Positions 30,401 through 37,824 of a stretch of DNA of 64,000 nt are shown one piece after another. Made by a program: the position numbers and the translations under genes. Below the pieces are notes generated by a model, which worked only from the letters and a program-made list of their open reading frames with translations, was not told where the DNA came from and made no database searches. Origin of the DNA: Aquabacterium commune (GTDB taxonomy: Bacteria; Pseudomonadota; Gammaproteobacteria; Burkholderiales; Burkholderiaceae_C); NCBI RefSeq assembly GCF_004362855.1, contig NZ_SNXW01000003.1, positions 468,313-532,312 of the forward strand. Direction: 5' to 3'. Positions within the stretch are counted from its first letter, which is position 1, and each line of letters opens with the position of its first letter.

Positions 30401-31821
30401 ACCACCGTCTGGCCGGAGGCCGTCGTCACCGCCTGGGTGGGTGCGGTCACCGTGCCGGCCACCGGGTTGCCTTGGCCATCCACCAGGGGCGAGGGGCCGG
30501 TGGCTCGGGTGGTGGGGCTGCTGCTCGGCATCGTGGTGGTCAGGCCGGATTCATAGACCGTGGCCTCGGCGTCGTTGTCGCGCAGCGCGACCGCGGCCGC
30601 CACCGGCGCACCTGTGCCCGGGGCGATGTCACCGGAGGCCGTGGCCTGCAGGCTGACGATCTCCATGCCTTCCACCGCGCCGTCGTTCAGCGTGGGCACG
30701 CGCACCTGCAGCGCCGTGGTGCCGGGCGCGAAGGCCAGCGCGCCGCTCAGCAACTCCCACTGGCCCGTCGTCGGGTTGAACACTTCCAGCGGTGTGCTGT
30801 CTTCGCCTGGGGTGATGTACTGGCCCAGGCCCGTGACCGGGTCCACCGCGCCGGTGAGCAGCTTGAGCGTCACGCCGACGGGGAAGTTCGAGGGCTGGCT
30901 CAGCGAGAGCACGAACACCACCGGCTCGCCTTCCACCACCGTGGGGCCCACGGCGATCTGCATCACGGGGCGGTCGTCGTCGGCGACGCGCTGGTCGGGG
31001 CCCAGGGTGCCGGTGCCATCGTCGAGGATGGTGCCCGTGCCGGTGCCCTTGGCGATGCCGGCGTTGGTGGGCTGGCTCAGGTCAACCAGGAAGGTTTCGC
31101 TGCCTTCGTAGGTGCGGTCGTTGACGATGGGCACCGTGACATCGACCGAGGTCTGGCCGACGGGGATGGTGACGGTCTCGGTGACCAGGCCCGCGTCGGC
31201 GCCCTCACCGGTGCCGACCAAGGCGGTGCCGCTGCGGCTGGTGTAGGTGACGGTGACCGGCTGGTTGGAGGCCTTGTCCAGGCTGATGGTGAAGGTCGCC
31301 ACGCCGGCGCCTTCGTTGACGCGCACGTCGTTGATGCTGAGCTGGGGCTGGGTCGGCTCGGGCTCAGGCGTGGGCGTGGGCGTCACGGGGGCAGCGGCAG
31401 CGGCCAGCGTGCTGGCCTGCGGCGCCGTGACCGCGAAGATGGGCGGAGGCAGCACGCGCTCGGTGCCGAAGTCAAGGGCCAGGGGCGTCACGCCCTCGGC
31501 GATGCGGTCCACGCGCAGGCCCGACGACAGGCTGCCGGCGAGGCCACCCTGCAGGCCACCGCCCGGCGGGTCCAGGGGCACGGTGTTGTTGAGGTCGGCG
31601 ATGACGGCGTCTGCGGGCAGGGGCTTGGCCGCCTGCGCTGGCAGCGTGCGCACCGCGTCAGGCGCGATCTGCACCAGGCCGTTGTCTTCCGTGATGATCT
31701 GCTGGCCGCCGACGACCTTGTCGCCGACTTTCACAGCGCGCAATTGCCCGTTGGGCAGGCGCAAAAACGCTTGGCCCCAGACGGCGGTGACGGTACCGGA
31801 AGACATGGCAAGGATCGGCAT
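27451..31821 (-). CDS. Large RTX adhesin with retention module, Calx-beta repeats and VWA domain
   Basis: A 1456-residue surface protein. Residues 1-60 form a LapA-type retention module (GTVTAVWGQAFLRLPNGQLR then VKVGDKVVGGQQI), which holds such adhesins in the outer membrane. Two large Calx-beta-containing units (about 155-430 and 555-840) are nearly identical. A VWA domain (about 960-1150) starts at LLLVLDTSSAMG, so the third MIDAS position is Ala instead of Ser. Residues about 1277-1344 carry GGxGxD calcium repeats, and the C-terminus (DLRDLLQGE, then HINAEAGSTVIRVSS) matches the type I secretion target domain of VCA0849-type proteins. No type I exporter, LapD or LapG gene is in the window. 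An alanine run around residue 140 could be a protease site. Confidence 0.9.
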   Translation of the reverse strand: MPILAMSSGTVTAVWGQAFLRLPNGQLRAVKVGDKVVGGQQIITEDNGLVQIAPDAVRTLPAQAAKPLPADAVIADLNNTVPLDPPGGGLQGGLAGSLSSGLRVDRIAEGVTPLALDFGTERVLPPPIFAVTAPQASTLAAAAAPVTPTPTPEPEPTQPQLSINDVRVNEGAGVATFTISLDKASNQPVTVTYTSRSGTALVGTGEGADAGLVTETVTIPVGQTSVDVTVPIVNDRTYEGSETFLVDLSQPTNAGIAKGTGTGTILDDGTGTLGPDQRVADDDRPVMQIAVGPTVVEGEPVVFVLSLSQPSNFPVGVTLKLLTGAVDPVTGLGQYITPGEDSTPLEVFNPTTGQWELLSGALAFAPGTTALQVRVPTLNDGAVEGMEIVSLQATASGDIAPGTGAPVAAAVALRDNDAEATVYESGLTTTMPSSSPTTRATGPSPLVDGQGNPVAGTVTAPTQAVTTASGQTVVWKSDGNGGLIGYAGDAPGARAVASLTLSADGQYTFDLKQPLQHANGQTDLTLDFGLTPTTAGGVPDATLRIHVIDAQPALPAVSIDSVTVNEGAGVATFTISLDKPSAQPVTVTYTSRSGTAVVGTGEGADAGVVTQTVTIPANQTSAQVTVPVTNDGTYEGSETFQVVLSQPVNATIGQGTGTGTILDNGSGTLGPNQTVADNDRPAVQIAAGTAVVEDQPAVFTLSLTHPSNFPVDVALKLLTGAVDPVTGQGQYITPGEDSTPLEVLNPKTGQWELLSGALVFQPGTTSLQVRVPTLNDDAVEGTEIVGLQATASGDTAPGGAGPLTAAVTVRDNDAEGTVYESSLAGITTPTPSIFKGSLGVVDTGNQPVPITLKAPADALFTSISGQKLVWTTEANGDLVARAGSTADAPLVARLSTDGQGGVSFSLLQALQHADGSDVQDIRFAMQPVGATTDAGNGTLTIHVMDDQPRLPATIDVSATTLDTNLLLVLDTSSAMGAASGVGDLTRLQAAVKSLTQLIDRYDQFGEVAVRVVTFSGTAQAQTDHWLSAGEAKALLAALNAGGSNELNHAVALLAARDAFDSVGKLADAQNVSYFLAGGNPSDLGGVSPLTANGWTSFLNEHQIKSQAVGLGAEVGPSGQAALDAIAYDGQASSDLSATLITAFDGLTGALNSSTRDTISGRLVNTATSAGGLVGADGFDHVGAVTIDGKTQAFVAGQNAVKTFTTDAGGVFTVNMLTSEYSYAAPSGSFGQIQEQITFTLVDHDGDAGKSVLNINLDHTDVRVGTAADNAISGDGSSQFMMGREGNDALTGSDGSDILVGNAGNDELRGGLGRDTLVGGAGNDQLEGGQGSDVFAWRFSDAGTPMAPAEDHVRDFGAALPNRGGDVLDLRDLLQGEHGSSGLYNIGQYIHINAEAGSTVIRVSSIGDFSTTDANMGAADQRIVLDNVDLVARLGAGLSEQQLIAKLVEQGKLLVDA
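29358..30140. repeat. Internal large repeat of the RTX adhesin gene, copy 2
   Basis: This segment encodes the second Calx-beta unit and matches 30540-31325 closely at DNA and protein level with an offset of about 1.19 kb (e.g. the AEDSTPLEV-type stretch at 29594 and 30784). The scale of identity implies duplication with continuing exchange. Boundaries are approximate. Confidence 0.75.
30540..31325. repeat. Internal large repeat of the RTX adhesin gene, copy 1
   Basis: First copy of the Calx-beta unit. Both copies share VTVTYTSRSGTA, GTGTGTILDxGxGTLGP and QWELLSGAL in the same order. About 400 bases of distinct sequence separate it from copy 2. Boundaries are approximate. Confidence 0.75.
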
Positions 31822-31949
31822 GGTTCAACCCAAAGACGGAAATCGTGCGAAGTGCACAGTCTAGGGCTTTACAAGGGCCGATGGGCGCAGGCGACATCCC
31901 GCGGGTGGAGGGCCAAGCTGGCGCGCAGCGCCCCCCATTTGCGGCGTGC

Positions 31950-32381
31950 TCAGTGGCCGGCGCGCATGCGGATGCGTTCGATGTAGGCCTCGCCGTCGAA
32001 GGGCTGGCCGGCGCGCTGCGAGGCCCAGACCATCTCGCCCAGGGCCTCCATGGCCTCGTGGTGCGCCTCGTGCAGGGAGCCTCGGCGCTGGGCCAGGGCC
32101 TGGACGGCGGCGCGGATGCCCCGCGGCTGGTCGATGCTGACCTGCTCCGTGATGGACAGGTGCATCGACAGGTGCAGGAAGGGGTTGGTGCGCCCCTCCT
32201 CGACGGTGTACATGGCGGCCAGCGCCACATCCACATCGGCCAGGTCGGCGTGGTACTCGGGGTGCTGCACGATCCAGTCGGCCGCCTGCGCCTCCAGGGG
32301 CGTCAGGGGCTGACCGGCCTGCTGCTTGGCCCAGGCTTCACAGAAGAAGCGCCGGACCTGTTCCTGCGAGGGGGCGAACAT
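31950..32381 (-). CDS. DUF1841 family protein
   Basis: A 143-residue protein of a family found mostly in beta- and gammaproteobacteria, of unknown function. It begins FAPSQEQVRRFFCEAWAK and carries the conserved HPEYH and NPFLHLSMHLSITEQVSIDQP stretches typical of DUF1841. No signal peptide or membrane segment is visible, so it is probably cytoplasmic. It lies 15 bases downstream of the FKBP gene on the same strand and is likely co-transcribed with it. Confidence 0.9.
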   Translation of the reverse strand: MFAPSQEQVRRFFCEAWAKQQAGQPLTPLEAQAADWIVQHPEYHADLADVDVALAAMYTVEEGRTNPFLHLSMHLSITEQVSIDQPRGIRAAVQALAQRRGSLHEAHHEAMEALGEMVWASQRAGQPFDGEAYIERIRMRAGH

Positions 32382-32396
32382 CGGATGGCGCCGGGC

Positions 32397-32750
32397 TCAG
32401 ACGCCCAGCAGCTCGACTTCGAACATCAGCGTGGCGTTCGGCGGGATCACGCCACCGGCGCCGCGGGCACCGTAGCCCAGCTCGGCCGGGATCACCAGGA
32501 TGCGGGTGCCGCCAACCTTCATGCCTTGCACGCCTTCGTCCCAGCCGCGGATGACGTGGCCGGCGCCCAGGGGGAACTGGAAGGGGTCGCGGCGGTCCTT
32601 GGAGGAGTCGAACTTGGCGCCCTTGACGCCGTTCTCGTACAGCCAGCCGGTGTAGTGCACGGTGACGTGGGCACCCGCATTGGCGACGTCGCCGCTGCCT
32701 TCCACGGTGTCTTCGAATTGCAGGCCGGAGGAGGTGGTGGTGACGGGCAT
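32397..32750 (-). CDS. FKBP-type peptidyl-prolyl cis-trans isomerase
   Basis: Catalyses proline isomerisation during protein folding. The 117-residue product is one complete FKBP domain with the hydrophobic-pocket residues in [43 protein letters not shown] and the ending [16 protein letters not shown]. There is no signal peptide, so this is the small cytoplasmic type. It is probably the first gene of a two-gene unit with DUF1841 and is divergent from tag. Confidence 0.95.
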   Translation of the reverse strand: MPVTTTSSGLQFEDTVEGSGDVANAGAHVTVHYTGWLYENGVKGAKFDSSKDRRDPFQFPLGAGHVIRGWDEGVQGMKVGGTRILVIPAELGYGARGAGGVIPPNATLMFEVELLGV

Positions 32751-32870
32751 GGCAGGTCCTTCAGGAGGTAGGGGTGACGCAGGCGACGGGGCAGGTGTCG
32801 GGAAAGAGCCGGCAGTCTAACTGCTGTGCAGGTGTCTTGCAGCGCCGCCGGCACGGCGACAATGCAGGCC

Positions 32871-33494
32871 ATGAGCACCACCACCCTCCCCGGCCCCGAT
32901 GGGCAGCCCCGCTGCCGCTGGTGCGCATCGGCGCCCGAGTTCCTGCCCTACCACGACACCGAATGGGGCTTCCCCGTGGCCGACGACCGCCGCCTGTTCG
33001 AAAAGCTCTGCTTGGAGGGCTTCCAGTCGGGCTTGAGCTGGCGGACCATCCTGGCCAAGCGCGAAAACTTCCGCGCGGCTTTCCGCGGCTTCGACATCGA
33101 GCGGGTGGCGCGCTTCACCGCCGACGACGTCGAGCGCCTGCTGCAGGACGCCGGCATCGTGCGCCACCGCGGCAAGATCGAGGCGGCCATCCACAACGCG
33201 CGCTGCGCCCAGGCGCTGATCGCGCAAGAAGGCTCGCTGGCCGCCTTCTTCTGGCGGCACGAACCGGACCCGGCCACACTCGGCACGCCGCAAACCGCCT
33301 CGACCTCGGACACCTCGGTGGCCTTGTCGAAAGCGCTCAAGAAGATGGGCTGGAAGTTCGTCGGCCCGACCACGGTGTTCGCCTTCATGCAGGCGATGGG
33401 CCTGGTCAACGACCACGCCGAGGGCTGCGTGGTGCGCGCGCAGGCGGCCCGGGCCCGCGCGGCCTTCGCCAAACCCGGGCGCAGCCTGGGCTGA
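32871..33494 (+). CDS. tag: DNA-3-methyladenine glycosylase I
   Basis: Removes 3-methyladenine from alkylated DNA. The 207-residue protein has the Tag signature: CRWC near the N-terminus, YHDTEWGFPVADDRRLFE, the substrate-pocket EGFQSGLSWRTIL, and the zinc-ligand pair in NDHAEGC near the C-terminus. The start at 32871 places the first zinc cysteine at about residue 15; an alternative at 32826 adds 15 residues with no family match. The gene downstream, a spermidine-synthase-like protein, begins 28 bases after the stop and may be co-transcribed. Confidence 0.93.
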   Translation: MSTTTLPGPDGQPRCRWCASAPEFLPYHDTEWGFPVADDRRLFEKLCLEGFQSGLSWRTILAKRENFRAAFRGFDIERVARFTADDVERLLQDAGIVRHRGKIEAAIHNARCAQALIAQEGSLAAFFWRHEPDPATLGTPQTASTSDTSVALSKALKKMGWKFVGPTTVFAFMQAMGLVNDHAEGCVVRAQAARARAAFAKPGRSLG

Positions 33495-33522
33495 GACCAT
33501 GACACCCCAAGGTGAAGCCTGA

Positions 33523-34287
33523 ATGGAAGACGCCCCCCGCCTGCACACCAACAGCCAGACGCTGTCGCTGAGCTTCACCTCCTCGCTCATCCAGAGCAGC
33601 ATGCGCCTGGACGCCCCCGACGAGCTGCTGCTGGACTACACCCGCGCCATGATGGGCTGCCTGCTGCTGCACCCCGCGCCGCGCCGCGTGCTGATGATCG
33701 GCCTGGGCGGGGGCTCCATGCTCAAGTACCTGCACCGCCACCTGCCCCACGCCGCGTTCACGGTGGTGGAGATCAGCCAGGCGGTGATCGACCTGCGCGG
33801 CGATTTCCTCATCCCGCCGGACAGCGAACGGCTGCACACGGTGTGCGACGACGGGGCGCTTTTCATCCGGGCGCACGTGCGGGCGCTTGCTCAAGCCGCA
33901 CCGCCCCCCCGCTTCGACGTGATCCTGGTGGACGGCTTCGATGGCGCGGGCCTGCCCCCGGCCCTGAGCAGCCGCCGCTTTTACGAAGACTGCCGCGCCG
34001 CCCTGAGCGAGGACGGCGTGCTGGTGGCCAATGTGCAGGCCGACACGGCGCGCAGCCGCGAGATCCGCCAGCGCCTGAGCCGCGCCTTCGACGGCGCACT
34101 CGCCTCGGTGGAGTCGGACGAAGGCGGCAACGAGGTCATGAGCGCGGCCACGCGCACCATGCTCGCGCAATGCGGCGCCGACTTCGAGGCCCGTTGGGCC
34201 GCGCTGCTCCCGGTGCACCAGGCCACGCTGGCGGCCACGTCCACCCGCTTGCAGCGGGCGCTGGTCAAGGGCTTTCCGCTGGGCTGA
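33523..34287 (+). CDS. Spermidine-synthase-like protein
   Basis: A 254-residue SAM-dependent-methyltransferase fold of the spermine/spermidine synthase family. The nucleotide loop is MIGLGGGSMLKYL (about residue 63-75), followed by the acidic VVEISQAVIDL, a CDDGALFI segment and DVILVDGFD, matching motifs that bind decarboxylated SAM. It lacks the N-terminal beta-domain length of true SpeE and may use another substrate; such short paralogues are common in betaproteobacteria. It is immediately followed by the 21-bp repeat array. Confidence 0.82.
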   Translation: MEDAPRLHTNSQTLSLSFTSSLIQSSMRLDAPDELLLDYTRAMMGCLLLHPAPRRVLMIGLGGGSMLKYLHRHLPHAAFTVVEISQAVIDLRGDFLIPPDSERLHTVCDDGALFIRAHVRALAQAAPPPRFDVILVDGFDGAGLPPALSSRRFYEDCRAALSEDGVLVANVQADTARSREIRQRLSRAFDGALASVESDEGGNEVMSAATRTMLAQCGADFEARWAALLPVHQATLAATSTRLQRALVKGFPLG

Positions 34288-34311
34288 GGCGGAGGCGGAG
34301 CCTCGGCACGC

Positions 34312-34627
34312 GAAGCTCCGAACCTTGCGCACAAGGCGAAAAGCCTTGCGCGCAAAGCCAAAAGCCTTGCACGCCGAGCTTTGAGCTCGGGGCGCGGAGC
34401 TCAAAGCTCGGCGCACGGAGCTCTGAACTCGGCGCACGGAGCCCACCCACTCCGGCGGCCGAGCCCGGAGCTCGGCGTGCGGAGCTCTGAACGCCGTGCG
34501 CGAAGCTCAGAGCTCGGCGTGCCGAGCAAATGTCTCGGTGCGCGGAGCTCCGAGCTCGGCGCACCGAGCTCCAAGCTCGACACGCGCAGCGCCAAGCTCG
34601 ACGCGCCGAGCGCCAATCTCCGCGATT
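34312..34627. repeat. Array of fifteen degenerate 21-bp tandem repeats
   Basis: The 316 bases divide into 15 units of exactly 21 bp except one of 22 bp (34438-34459). Consensus is about SGAGCTCYRAGCTCGGCGCRC: an inverted repeat GAGCT-N3-AGCTC followed by a GGCGCRC spacer. Units at 34333-34353 and 34354-34374 replace the arms with AAGGC/GCCTT types, so dyad symmetry is partly kept while sequence changes. Because 21 is a multiple of three, several reading frames stay open and give meaningless heptapeptide repeats on both strands. The array ends at the NtrC site of the nirB promoter. Function is unknown. Twenty-one base pairs is two turns of B-DNA, so every palindrome faces the same side. Confidence 0.9.
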
Positions 34628-34643
34628 GCACCAGAACGGTGCA
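34627..34643. promoter_or_regulatory. NtrC binding site upstream of nirB
   Basis: TGCACC-AGAAC-GGTGCA is a perfect 6-bp dyad with a 5-base spacer, matching the NtrC enhancer consensus (GCAC-N7-GTGC type). It lies about 82 bases upstream of the sigma-54 promoter, a usual enhancer distance. Confidence 0.8.
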
Positions 34644-34724
34644 AACACGCACCCCATCAGGGCGTACGCCGCGGTGCCTGGGCCGCATCCCCGGTCAAAC
34701 CAGCCGCCCACGGGCCAGATCGGC

Positions 34725-34741
34725 TTGGCACAGAACCTGCT
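34725..34741 (+). promoter_or_regulatory. Sigma-54 promoter of the nirB operon
   Basis: TTGGCACAGAACCTGCT has the -24 GG and -12 GC exactly 10 bases apart and matches the consensus TGGCAC-N5-TTGC at nearly all conserved positions. With the upstream NtrC site it indicates induction under nitrogen limitation. Confidence 0.82.
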
Positions 34742-34808
34742 GTTCCAGGGAAGAAGCAAAGAAGCTCACACAGATGTCTGCATCGCTCCGCTAACGAAGG
34801 TGGACTGG

Positions 34809-34830
34809 GCATGCCGCCTGCACGGCATGC
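34809..34830 (+). promoter_or_regulatory. Leader hairpin, possible ANTAR target
   Basis: GCATGCCG and CGGCATGC form a perfect 8-bp stem around the six-base loop CCTGCA. ANTAR proteins bind hexaloops with A at position 1 and G at position 4; here position 4 is G but position 1 is C, so the match is partial. Confidence 0.4.
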
Positions 34831-34909
34831 GATCCGCACCGCATTGGATTCGTTGGTTTGCGCTGGCCGCTGCACCTCCTGCAGCCCGCCACGCGAGATA
34901 GGAGTGAAC

Positions 34910-37450
34910 ATGAAAATCGTCGTCATCGGCCACGGTATGGTGGGCCACAAGTTTCTGGAAAGCCTCGCCGAACTGGCGCCCGGCAGCCTGCAAGGCGCCG
35001 AGGTCACGGTCCTGTGCGAAGAGCCCCGCCCCGCTTACGACCGCGTTCACCTCTCTGAATTCTTCTCCGGCAAATCGGCCGAGGACCTCTCCGTGGTCGA
35101 GCCCGGCTTCTTCGAGCGCACCGGCTTCAGCCTGCGCCTGGCCGCCCGCGCCGCGCACATCGAGCGCCGCACCAACACCGTCACCACCGTTGACGGCGAG
35201 GCCTTCACCTATGACAAGCTGGTGCTGGCCACCGGCTCCAACCCCTTCGTGCCGCCCGTGCCCGGCCGCGACCGCAAAGACTGCTTCGTCTATCGCACCA
35301 TCGAAGACCTGGAGGCCATGACCGAGTGCGGCGCGCGCGCCAAGAGCGGCGTCGTGGTCGGCGGTGGCCTGCTGGGCCTGGAATGTGCCAAGGCCTTGCG
35401 CGACATGGGCCTGGACACCCACGTGGTCGAGTTCGCCCCGCGCCTGATGGCCGTGCAGGTGGACGAAGGCGGCGGTCGCGTGCTGCGCAGCAAGATCGAG
35501 GCGATGGGCCTGCACGTGCACACCGGGCGCAACACGGTCGAGATCGTCGATGGCCGCGAGGCCCGCCACCGCATGGTGTTCGCCGATGGCAGCCACCTGG
35601 AAACCGACATGATCGTGTTCTCCGCCGGCATCCGCCCGCGCGACGAACTGGCCCGCCAGAGCCTGTTGGCCGTGGGCGCGCGCGGTGGCATCGCCATCGA
35701 CAGCCATTGCCGCACCAGCGACCACAAGGTCTATGCGATCGGCGAATGCGCGGCCTGGAACGACCAGACCTTCGGCCTGGTGGCCCCTGGCTACGACATG
35801 GCCCGCGTGGCGGCCAAACACATCGCTGGCGACACGCAGGCCACGTTCGCCGGCGCCGACATGAGCACCAAGCTCAAGCTGATGGGCGTGGATGTGGCCA
35901 GCATCGGCGACGCCCAGGGCAAGACGGCAGGCTGCCGCAGCTTCCAGTATGTCGATGAGGTCAAGCAGATCTACAAGAAGATCGTGGTCAGCGCCGATGG
36001 CAAGCAACTGCTGGGCGCCGTGCTGGTGGGCAATGCCGACGAGTACGGCACGCTGCTGCAGATGGCGCTCAATGGCATCACTTTGCCGGCGGAACCCGAA
36101 TTCCTGATCCTGCCCAGCAGCGATGGCAAGGCCAAGCCCGGCCTGGGCGTGGAAGCCTTGCCCGACAGCGCCCAGATCTGCTCGTGCAACAACGTGAGCA
36201 AGGGGCAGATCGGTGCGGCGGTGGGCAACGGCGTGTGCACCATCGGTGAGATGAAGGCCTGCACCAAGGCCGGCGCCACCTGCGGCGGCTGCGTGCCCCT
36301 GGTGACCCAGGTGATGAAGGCCGAGATGGCCAAGCGCGGCATGGCCGTCAACAACCACCTGTGCGAGCACTTCGCCTACTCGCGCCAGGAGCTCTACCAC
36401 CTGGTGCGCGTGGGCCAGGTCAAGAGCTTCGACGAGCTGCTGGCCAAGCACGGCAAGGGCCTGGGTTGCGACGTCTGCAAGCCCACCGCCGCCAGCATCC
36501 TGGCCTCGGTGTGGAACGAGTTCGTGCTCAAGAAAGACCTCGCCAGCCTGCAAGACAGCAACGACTACTACCTGGGCAACATCCAGAAAGACGGCACTTA
36601 CTCGGTGGTGCCGCGCATGGCCGGTGGCGAGGTCACGCCCGATGGCCTGATCGCCGTGGGCCAGGTCGCCAAGAAGTACGGCCTCTACACCAAGGTGACG
36701 GGCGGCCAGCGCGTGGACCTGTTCGGTGCGCGCGTGGAGCAGTTGCCCTTCATCTGGGAAGAGCTGATCGCTGCGGGCTTCGAGTCGGGCCATGCCTATG
36801 GCAAGTCCCTGCGCACGGTGAAGTCCTGCGTGGGCTCGACCTGGTGCCGCTATGGCGTGGGCGACAGCGTGGGCCTGGCCATCGCGCTGGAGAACCGCTA
36901 CAAGGGCCTGCGCGCGCCGCACAAGATCAAGTTCGGTGTGTCAGGCTGCACCCGCGAATGCGCCGAAGCCCAGGGCAAGGACATCGGCATCATCGCCACC
37001 GAGAAGGGCTGGAACCTCTATGTGTGCGGCAACGGCGGCATGAAGCCCCGCCACGCCGAGCTGTTCGCCTCCGACCTGGGCCAGGAAGAGCTGGTGCGCC
37101 TGATCGACCGCGTGCTGATGTTCTACGTGCGCACCGCCGACCGCCTGCAGCGCACCAGCACCTGGCGCGACAACCTCGAAGGCGGCCTGGCCTACCTGCA
37201 GGACGTGATCCTGAACGACAGCTTGGGGCTCAACGCCGAGCTGGAAGCCCAGATGCAGCACGTTGTCGATACCTACCAGTGCGAGTGGAAGACGGCCGTG
37301 ACGGACCCCGAGGTGCGCAAGCGCTTCCGCAGCTTCGTCAACAGCGAGCAGGTCGATGAGACCGTGGTGTTCGTGAAAGAGCGCGGCCAGATCCGGCCCG
37401 CCTTCGCCGAAGAGCGCGACCTGGCTTCGACCAGTGCACTCGACGCCTGA
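34910..37450 (+). CDS. nirB: NAD(P)H nitrite reductase large subunit
   Basis: Reduces nitrite to ammonium in the cytoplasm. The 846-residue protein has an N-terminal FAD/NAD(P)H pyridine-nucleotide oxidoreductase (VVIGHGMVGHKFLE; VVVGGGLLGLECAKAL), a BFD-like [2Fe-2S] domain with CSCNNVSKGQ (about 424) and TCGGCVP, and a C-terminal sirohaem/[4Fe-4S] domain with SCVGSTWCRYG (about 642) and SGCTRECAEAQ (about 678). AGGAG six bases before the ATG fixes the start, although the frame is open upstream through the repeat array. First gene of a five-gene assimilation operon. Confidence 0.97.
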   Translation: MKIVVIGHGMVGHKFLESLAELAPGSLQGAEVTVLCEEPRPAYDRVHLSEFFSGKSAEDLSVVEPGFFERTGFSLRLAARAAHIERRTNTVTTVDGEAFTYDKLVLATGSNPFVPPVPGRDRKDCFVYRTIEDLEAMTECGARAKSGVVVGGGLLGLECAKALRDMGLDTHVVEFAPRLMAVQVDEGGGRVLRSKIEAMGLHVHTGRNTVEIVDGREARHRMVFADGSHLETDMIVFSAGIRPRDELARQSLLAVGARGGIAIDSHCRTSDHKVYAIGECAAWNDQTFGLVAPGYDMARVAAKHIAGDTQATFAGADMSTKLKLMGVDVASIGDAQGKTAGCRSFQYVDEVKQIYKKIVVSADGKQLLGAVLVGNADEYGTLLQMALNGITLPAEPEFLILPSSDGKAKPGLGVEALPDSAQICSCNNVSKGQIGAAVGNGVCTIGEMKACTKAGATCGGCVPLVTQVMKAEMAKRGMAVNNHLCEHFAYSRQELYHLVRVGQVKSFDELLAKHGKGLGCDVCKPTAASILASVWNEFVLKKDLASLQDSNDYYLGNIQKDGTYSVVPRMAGGEVTPDGLIAVGQVAKKYGLYTKVTGGQRVDLFGARVEQLPFIWEELIAAGFESGHAYGKSLRTVKSCVGSTWCRYGVGDSVGLAIALENRYKGLRAPHKIKFGVSGCTRECAEAQGKDIGIIATEKGWNLYVCGNGGMKPRHAELFASDLGQEELVRLIDRVLMFYVRTADRLQRTSTWRDNLEGGLAYLQDVILNDSLGLNAELEAQMQHVVDTYQCEWKTAVTDPEVRKRFRSFVNSEQVDETVVFVKERGQIRPAFAEERDLASTSALDA

Positions 37451-37485
37451 ACCCCACGCCTGAGCCTCACCGACCGAGACACGCC

Positions 37486-37824
37486 ATGAGCACCATGACT
37501 CCCATCTGCCCTGCCAATGACATCCTCCCCAACACCGGCGTGTGCGCCCGGGTGGCGGGCCGCCATGTGGCGGTCTTCCGCGTGGGAGCCGGGACTGGCG
37601 CGGACAGCTTCTTCGCCATCGACAACATCGACCCCAAGAACGGCGCCAGCGTGCTGTCGCGCGGGCTGATCGGCAACCTGGGCGAACAGGTCGTCGTGGC
37701 CTCGCCGCTCTACAAACACCACTTCGTGCTGGCCACGGGCGCGTGCATCGAGAACCCCGAGTGGTCGGTGCAGGCCCACCCCGTCGAGGTGCGCGAGGGC
37801 CAGGTCTGGGTGTCGCTGGCATGA
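37486..37824 (+). CDS. nirD: Nitrite reductase small subunit
   Basis: Rieske-fold small subunit of NirBD. The 112-residue protein has the NirD pattern: DILPNTGVCARV, VFRVG, FFAIDNIDPKNGASVLSRG and VASPLYKHHFVLATGACIENP. As in NirD proteins, the Rieske cysteine/histidine ligands are absent. It follows nirB by 35 bases, and its stop overlaps the nitrate reductase ATG (ATGA), indicating coupled translation. Confidence 0.96.
   Translation: MSTMTPICPANDILPNTGVCARVAGRHVAVFRVGAGTGADSFFAIDNIDPKNGASVLSRGLIGNLGEQVVVASPLYKHHFVLATGACIENPEWSVQAHPVEVREGQVWVSLA

Larger units (their letters stand above)
34628..34909 (+). promoter_or_regulatory. nirB promoter and leader region
   Basis: About 280 bases without a gene between the repeat array and nirB. 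From left to right it holds the NtrC site, the sigma-54 promoter, a transcribed leader of about 155 bases with a strong hairpin (34809-34830) and a second hairpin (34869-34885) whose CCTCC loop could pair with the AGGAG ribosome binding site at 34900-34904. A NIT-ANTAR antiterminator gene downstream of the operon suggests that the leader is a target for nitrate-dependent control; this is inference. Confidence 0.6.

Noticed and set aside
29884..31986. Long plus-strand frames opposite the RTX adhesin, putA, nasA and parC
   Set aside because: They mirror high-GC genes on the other strand, lack motifs and ribosome sites, and have the composition of antisense shadows.
34312..34627. CRISPR array
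   Set aside because: The units are directly adjacent with no spacers, they are degenerate, and no cas gene is present.
34265..34794. Long frames across the 21-bp array that translate to heptapeptide repeats on both strands
   Set aside because: A repeat whose length is a multiple of three keeps several frames open on both strands by arithmetic; no frame has a start, ribosome site or codon bias that singles it out.
34496..34909. N-terminal extension of nirB through the repeat array
   Set aside because: The frame is open, but AGGAG and ATG at 34910 fit the family N-terminus exactly, and the sigma-54 promoter lies inside the would-be extension.
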